Shown here: piece after piece, positions 60,984-64,000 of the stretch | Layout of the letters: the number at the start of each line of letters is the position of its first letter | How positions within the stretch are numbered: position 1 is the first letter of the stretch | Assembly (NCBI GenBank): GCA_000432595.1 | Contig: HF996867.1 | Coordinates: forward strand, 76,051-140,050 | Reading direction: 5' to 3' | DNA from: Clostridium sp. CAG:710 | Lineage (GTDB): Bacteria; Bacillota_I; Bacilli_A; RF39; UBA660 | DNA: 64,000 nt | Notes under the pieces: generated by a model | Databases searched by the model: none | Told to the model about the DNA's origin: nothing | The model's input: the letters and a program-made list of their open reading frames with translations, nothing else | Program-made: the position numbers and the translations under genes

Positions 60984-61057
60984 TGGAGCGGACGAGGGGA
61001 ATCGGACCCCCGTCTCAACCTTGGCAAGGTTGCATTCTACCATTAAACCACGTCCGC
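60984..61057 (-). tRNA. tRNA-Gly (anticodon GCC)
   Basis: Cloverleaf with acceptor GCGGACG/CGTCCGC, anticodon loop TTGCCAA in stem CAACC/GGTTG, T-loop GTCCGATTCC and encoded CCA. It anchors the right end of the second accessory region. Confidence 0.97.
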
Positions 61058-61092
61058 AAATAAAAAACTGATAAACAGTTTTATTAATAAAA

Positions 61093-61166
61093 TGGAGGGC
61101 CTAGTCGGATTTGAACCAACGCTCAGGGAGTTGCAGTCCCACGCCTTACCACTTGGCTATAGACCC
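61093..61166 (-). tRNA. tRNA-Cys (anticodon GCA)
   Basis: Acceptor GGGTCTA/TAGGCCC with one G-T, anticodon loop CTGCAAC in stem GGGA/TCCC, T-loop GTTCAAATC, encoded CCA. Cotranscribed with tRNA-Gly(GCC), 35 bases apart. Confidence 0.97.
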
Positions 61167-61273
61167 ATTTCATTTGTAAATTAATTTTATCTAAAAACTT
61201 AGAAAATGTCAATAAAAGACTTTACTTTTTTTCTTTATATGCTAAACTTTATATGTTTATGAGGTGATTTATA

Positions 61274-62122
61274 GTGAAAGAAGTAATATTAGATGCACTA
61301 ATTGATTCTATAAAACTTTTACCATTTCTATTTATAGTATATTTAATAATGGAATTTTTAGAACACAAGTCAAATTCCAAAACAGAAAAAATAATTAAAA
61401 AATCCGGAAAGTTTGGACCGGTTGTTGGTAGTATCCTTGGCGCATTCCCACAATGCGGATTTTCAGTCATGGCATCAAACCTTTATATAGTAAGAATAAT
61501 ATCACTTGGGACGTTAATATCAATTTATTTATCAACCTCAGATGAAATGCTTCCAATATTATTATCTTCTAATGCCTCAATCCCAACTATTGTAAAATTT
61601 CTTTTAGTTAAAGTTATAATAGGTATGCTTGCAGGATTAATAATAGATTTGTTTGTAAATAGAAAATCTAAAAAAATTGCTCCAGAAATTTCTAAAATGT
61701 GTGATCACAATCACTGTCACTGCGAAGAAAACATTTGGTTATCAGCACTTAAGCATACTCTTACAATTTTTATATTTATCCTTGGAATAAATTTTGGAAT
61801 GGATATTATTATTCATATAATAGGTGAGGACAAAATATCATCATTCTTAGTCGCAAGTACATTTCTAGGACCTATTTTATCAGGACTTATTGGTCTTATA
61901 CCTAATTGTGCTTCATCTGTAGTTATTACAGAATTATATCTAAACAATGCCCTAACTTTTGGTTCTGCGATTTCAGGACTTTTATGCGCAAGTGGGTTAG
62001 GAATCTTAGTACTATTTAAAGTAAATAAAAATTATAAAGAAAACATTAAAATTTTATTACTAGTATATATAATCAGTATATTAGTAGGTATAATATTCAA
62101 CTTATTAAACGTAACAATTTAA
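61274..62122 (+). CDS. Putative metal exporter (PF11449-like)
   Basis: 282 residues, about nine to ten membrane helices in two halves, each with a repeated motif: AFPQCGFSVMASNLY and IPNCASSVVITELYL, in the pattern of the ArsP_2/putative manganese-transporter family. A loop near residue 143 is His/Cys-rich (CDHNHCHCEEN), a likely metal-sensing or delivery site. It exports heavy metal or Mn2+. GTG start with GAGGTG upstream. Single gene after the tRNA pair, divergent from them. Confidence 0.85.
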   Translation: MKEVILDALIDSIKLLPFLFIVYLIMEFLEHKSNSKTEKIIKKSGKFGPVVGSILGAFPQCGFSVMASNLYIVRIISLGTLISIYLSTSDEMLPILLSSNASIPTIVKFLLVKVIIGMLAGLIIDLFVNRKSKKIAPEISKMCDHNHCHCEENIWLSALKHTLTIFIFILGINFGMDIIIHIIGEDKISSFLVASTFLGPILSGLIGLIPNCASSVVITELYLNNALTFGSAISGLLCASGLGILVLFKVNKNYKENIKILLLVYIISILVGIIFNLLNVTI

Positions 62123-62200
62123 TAAGTTTTTTTGTATTATATCTTTACTTATCTCACATAATAGTATTGTAGTAGAATTTCATAAAAAAATTAAAAAAAA

Positions 62201-62227
62201 TTAGCACTCTCTATTGACAATTGCTAA
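62201..62227 (+). promoter_or_regulatory. CIRCE operator and promoter of hsp20
   Basis: TTAGCACTC-N9-AATTGCTAA, with the same N9 (TCTATTGAC) as the clpB operator. TTGACA (62214-62219) and TATAAT (62236-62241) flank 16 bases. HrcA-regulated heat-shock promoter. Confidence 0.9.
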
Positions 62228-62268
62228 TAGAGTGGTATAATTATAATTGTTCGGAGGAGGAATGAATT

Positions 62269-62670
62269 ATGAAATTAGTACCAAGAGATGAAAGTTTCTT
62301 TTTGGATGATGTTTTTGGTGATTTCCTAAGCTCTAAAGACACCGCCAATATGAAATGTGATATTTATGAGAAAGGAGATAAGTATTACATTGAAATGGAT
62401 ACACCAGGTTACTCAAAAGATGATACAACAATTGAATGTGACAATGGATATCTAACTGTAAAAGTATCAAAGAAAGAGGAAAGTTCTGATGAAGAGAAAA
62501 ATTACATCAGACGTGAAAGAAGTACTCGTGAATATAGTAGAAGCTTCTATGTAGGAGATGTTGATCCTGAAAGCATTAAGGCAAGCTTTAAAAATGGTTG
62601 CTTAACTGTTGAAGTTCCAAAAGAAGAGAAAAAAGAGACTAAAAAATTAATTCAAATCGAAGAGAAATAA
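62269..62670 (+). CDS. Small heat-shock protein (Hsp20/alpha-crystallin)
   Basis: 133 residues. Alpha-crystallin domain: ANMKCDIYEKGDKYYIEMDT, the strand YEKGD.. and GYLTVKVSKKEES, RRERSTREYSRSFYVGDVD, and the IXI-like tail VEVPKEEKKE. It holds unfolded proteins for ClpB and DnaK; clpB carries the same operator, so both respond to HrcA. Strong RBS (GGAGGAGG). Terminator at the stop codon. Confidence 0.95.
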   Translation: MKLVPRDESFFLDDVFGDFLSSKDTANMKCDIYEKGDKYYIEMDTPGYSKDDTTIECDNGYLTVKVSKKEESSDEEKNYIRRERSTREYSRSFYVGDVDPESIKASFKNGCLTVEVPKEEKKETKKLIQIEEK

Positions 62671-62682
62671 TTTCTCTTTTTT
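62661..62682 (+). terminator. hsp20 terminator
   Basis: AGAGAAA and TTTCTCT pair across TAA (the stop codon is in the loop), then T6. Confidence 0.85.
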
Positions 62683-62745
62683 CTTTTGCTCTTTTTATCT
62701 ATATGAGGTACAATATTATTAAGGGAACTTAGAAAGAGGTGTTAT

Positions 62746-63951
62746 ATGGATAAAAGAATAAAAGAAGCTCTAGATAATGAAATAAAAAGACAACACAATA
62801 ACATTGAACTTATTGCAAGTGAAAATTATGTCTCAGATGATGTATTAGCATTACAAGGAAGCATTTTTACAAATAAATATGCCGAAGGATATCCTGGTAA
62901 AAGATATTATGGAGGATGTGTAAACGTAGATGTTGTTGAAAACTTAGCAATAGAATACTTACAAAAACTATTTGGCTGCAAGTATGCAAACGTTCAACCT
63001 CATAGTGGTAGCAGTGCAAATATGGCAGTATATAGAGCACTATTAGAAAAAGGCGATACTGTTATGGGAATGAACTTATCACATGGTGGACATTTAACTC
63101 ATGGGCATCCTATAAACTTTAGTGGAATTGACTATAAAATAATTGGGTATGATGTGAATCCAAAAACAGAATTAATAGATTATGATGAAGTAGAAAGACT
63201 TGCTAAAGAAAATAAGCCAAAAATGATTATTGCGGGTGCAAGCGCTTATTCTAGAATAATAGATTTTAAAAGATTTAGAGAAATTGCTGATAGTGTAGGA
63301 GCATACTTAATGGTTGATATGGCACATATTGCTGGATTAGTAGCCGCAGGTCTTCATCCAAATCCAGTTGAATATGCAGATGTTGTTACATCAACTACAC
63401 ATAAAACATTAAGAGGACCACGTGGTGGAATAATATTAACCAATAGCGAAGAAATAATTAAAAAGATTAATAAAACAATATTCCCAGGAATTCAGGGTGG
63501 ACCACTTATGCATGTTATAGCTGCAAAAGCGCAAAGCTTTAGTGAGGCACTAGACCCATCTTTTAAAACTTATCAAGAACAAGTATTAAAAAATATAAAA
63601 GCACTTAGTAAGTCGTTAGAAGAAAATGGATTTAGAATAGTATCTGGTGGTACAGATAATCACTTGATACTTGTAGATGTTACCTCATCAAACCTAACAG
63701 GTAAAGAAGCAGAAAAACTACTTGATGAAATAAACATAACAGTTAATAAAAATACTATTCCTTACGATAAAGCATCGCCTATGATTACATCTGGCATAAG
63801 AATAGGATCTCCTGCAATGACTACACGTGGATTAAAAGAAGCTGAATTCTATGAAATCGGAAATATAATAAGTGATGCATTATTAAAAAAAGATACAGAA
63901 GAAAATTTAAAACTTCGTGTATCTAAAATAATAGATAGATGTAAAAAATAA
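62746..63951 (+). CDS. glyA: Serine hydroxymethyltransferase
   Basis: 401 residues. PLP enzyme: IELIASENYVSDDVLALQGS at the N-terminus, NVQPHSGSSANMAVY, HGGHLTHGHP, DMAHIAGLVAAGLHP, the PLP lysine in VVTSTTHKTLRGPRGG, and the tail GIRIGSPAMTTRG. It converts serine and tetrahydrofolate to glycine and methylene-THF. RBS AAAGAGGTG. It follows hsp20 with its own promoter (TACAATATTATTA near 62708-62720). Full length. Confidence 0.97.
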   Translation: MDKRIKEALDNEIKRQHNNIELIASENYVSDDVLALQGSIFTNKYAEGYPGKRYYGGCVNVDVVENLAIEYLQKLFGCKYANVQPHSGSSANMAVYRALLEKGDTVMGMNLSHGGHLTHGHPINFSGIDYKIIGYDVNPKTELIDYDEVERLAKENKPKMIIAGASAYSRIIDFKRFREIADSVGAYLMVDMAHIAGLVAAGLHPNPVEYADVVTSTTHKTLRGPRGGIILTNSEEIIKKINKTIFPGIQGGPLMHVIAAKAQSFSEALDPSFKTYQEQVLKNIKALSKSLEENGFRIVSGGTDNHLILVDVTSSNLTGKEAEKLLDEINITVNKNTIPYDKASPMITSGIRIGSPAMTTRGLKEAEFYEIGNIISDALLKKDTEENLKLRVSKIIDRCKK

Positions 63952-63964
63952 AAGAAGTGACTAT

Positions 63965-64000
63965 TTAGTGAACTTGTCAATAAAAAGTAGACACTAAAAG
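63965..64000 (+). mobile_element. Possible IS3-family end at the right edge
   Basis: TGAACTTGTCAATAAAAAGT then AGACACTAAAAG resembles terminal inverted repeats of IS150-group elements (CTGACCC..AAAAGTTAGACA type). TTTAGTG and CACTAAA also pair. Only the edge is visible, so no transposase supports it. Confidence 0.3.

Overview
The window reads as a very AT-rich, low-GC Gram-positive chromosome (Bacillota; the look is that of gut Bacilli near the Erysipelotrichia/RF39/Mycoplasmatota border). Support: a Mycoplasma-type ClpB without the N-domain, SpoVS, a T-box in front of ileS, two CIRCE operators, a class B penicillin-binding protein and LysM protein (so a cell wall is made), and Gram-positive ribosome-binding sites. 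The genetic code is standard: TGA ends several clean genes (for example at 10242, 43812 and 58002), although most core genes use TAA or TAG.

Layout. (1) 1-14.3 kb: stacked mobile DNA next to tRNA-Gly(TCC). It holds three large serine recombinases (one broken), a MOBP-type relaxase with an oriT-like structure, TnpV, a four-gene nicotinamide/NMN-like salvage operon, and an ATPase plus TOPRIM-like pair that looks like phage defence. (2) 14.5-42.5 kb: core chromosome. It carries DedA and small-export membrane proteins, a Rieske/FAD oxidoreductase, typA, trmL, tRNA-Ala, a secreted C39-like peptidase, a degenerate metalloprotease lipoprotein, spoVS, three prepilin-like genes, nfo, a RhuM/Fic protein, a PBP, rpmG-efp, T-box-ileS, CIRCE-clpB, a thermonuclease, thioredoxin-like proteins and a LysM protein. 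(3) 42.5-44.3 kb: a rearrangement junction joining the tail of a MATE-cytidylate-kinase fusion to the tail of a radical SAM/SPASM gene. (4) 44.8-49 kb: a Ca2+-type P-ATPase, a polyferredoxin membrane protein and a NUDIX hydrolase. (5) 49.4-61 kb: a second accessory region ending at tRNA-Gly(GCC) and tRNA-Cys. It holds an HEXXH protein, a decaying radical SAM / DNA-base-kinase-like operon, a Fic protein, a MerR regulator, a nucleotidase-nucleoside hydrolase fusion with an HD hydrolase, and a PD-(D/E)XK nuclease. (6) 61.2-64 kb: core again (metal exporter, CIRCE-hsp20, glyA), with a possible insertion-sequence end at the right edge.

The most interesting pattern is a repeated cassette in both accessory regions. 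Short copies of the 3' end of tRNA-Gly plus its terminator hairpin recur at about 7.15, 56.4 and 58.8 kb, in the same orientation as the two real tRNA-Gly genes (14.3 and 61.0 kb). Beyond the hairpin, on the minus strand, most copies carry a small ORF; four such ORFs are seen, two of them broken. To the right of each copy, on the plus strand, lie one or two genes that look like defence effectors: ATPase/TOPRIM, nucleotidase-nucleoside hydrolase/HD, PD-(D/E)XK nuclease. This looks like serial insertion of small defence cassettes at tRNA-Gly. No tyrosine integrase is visible, so the mobilising enzyme is unknown.
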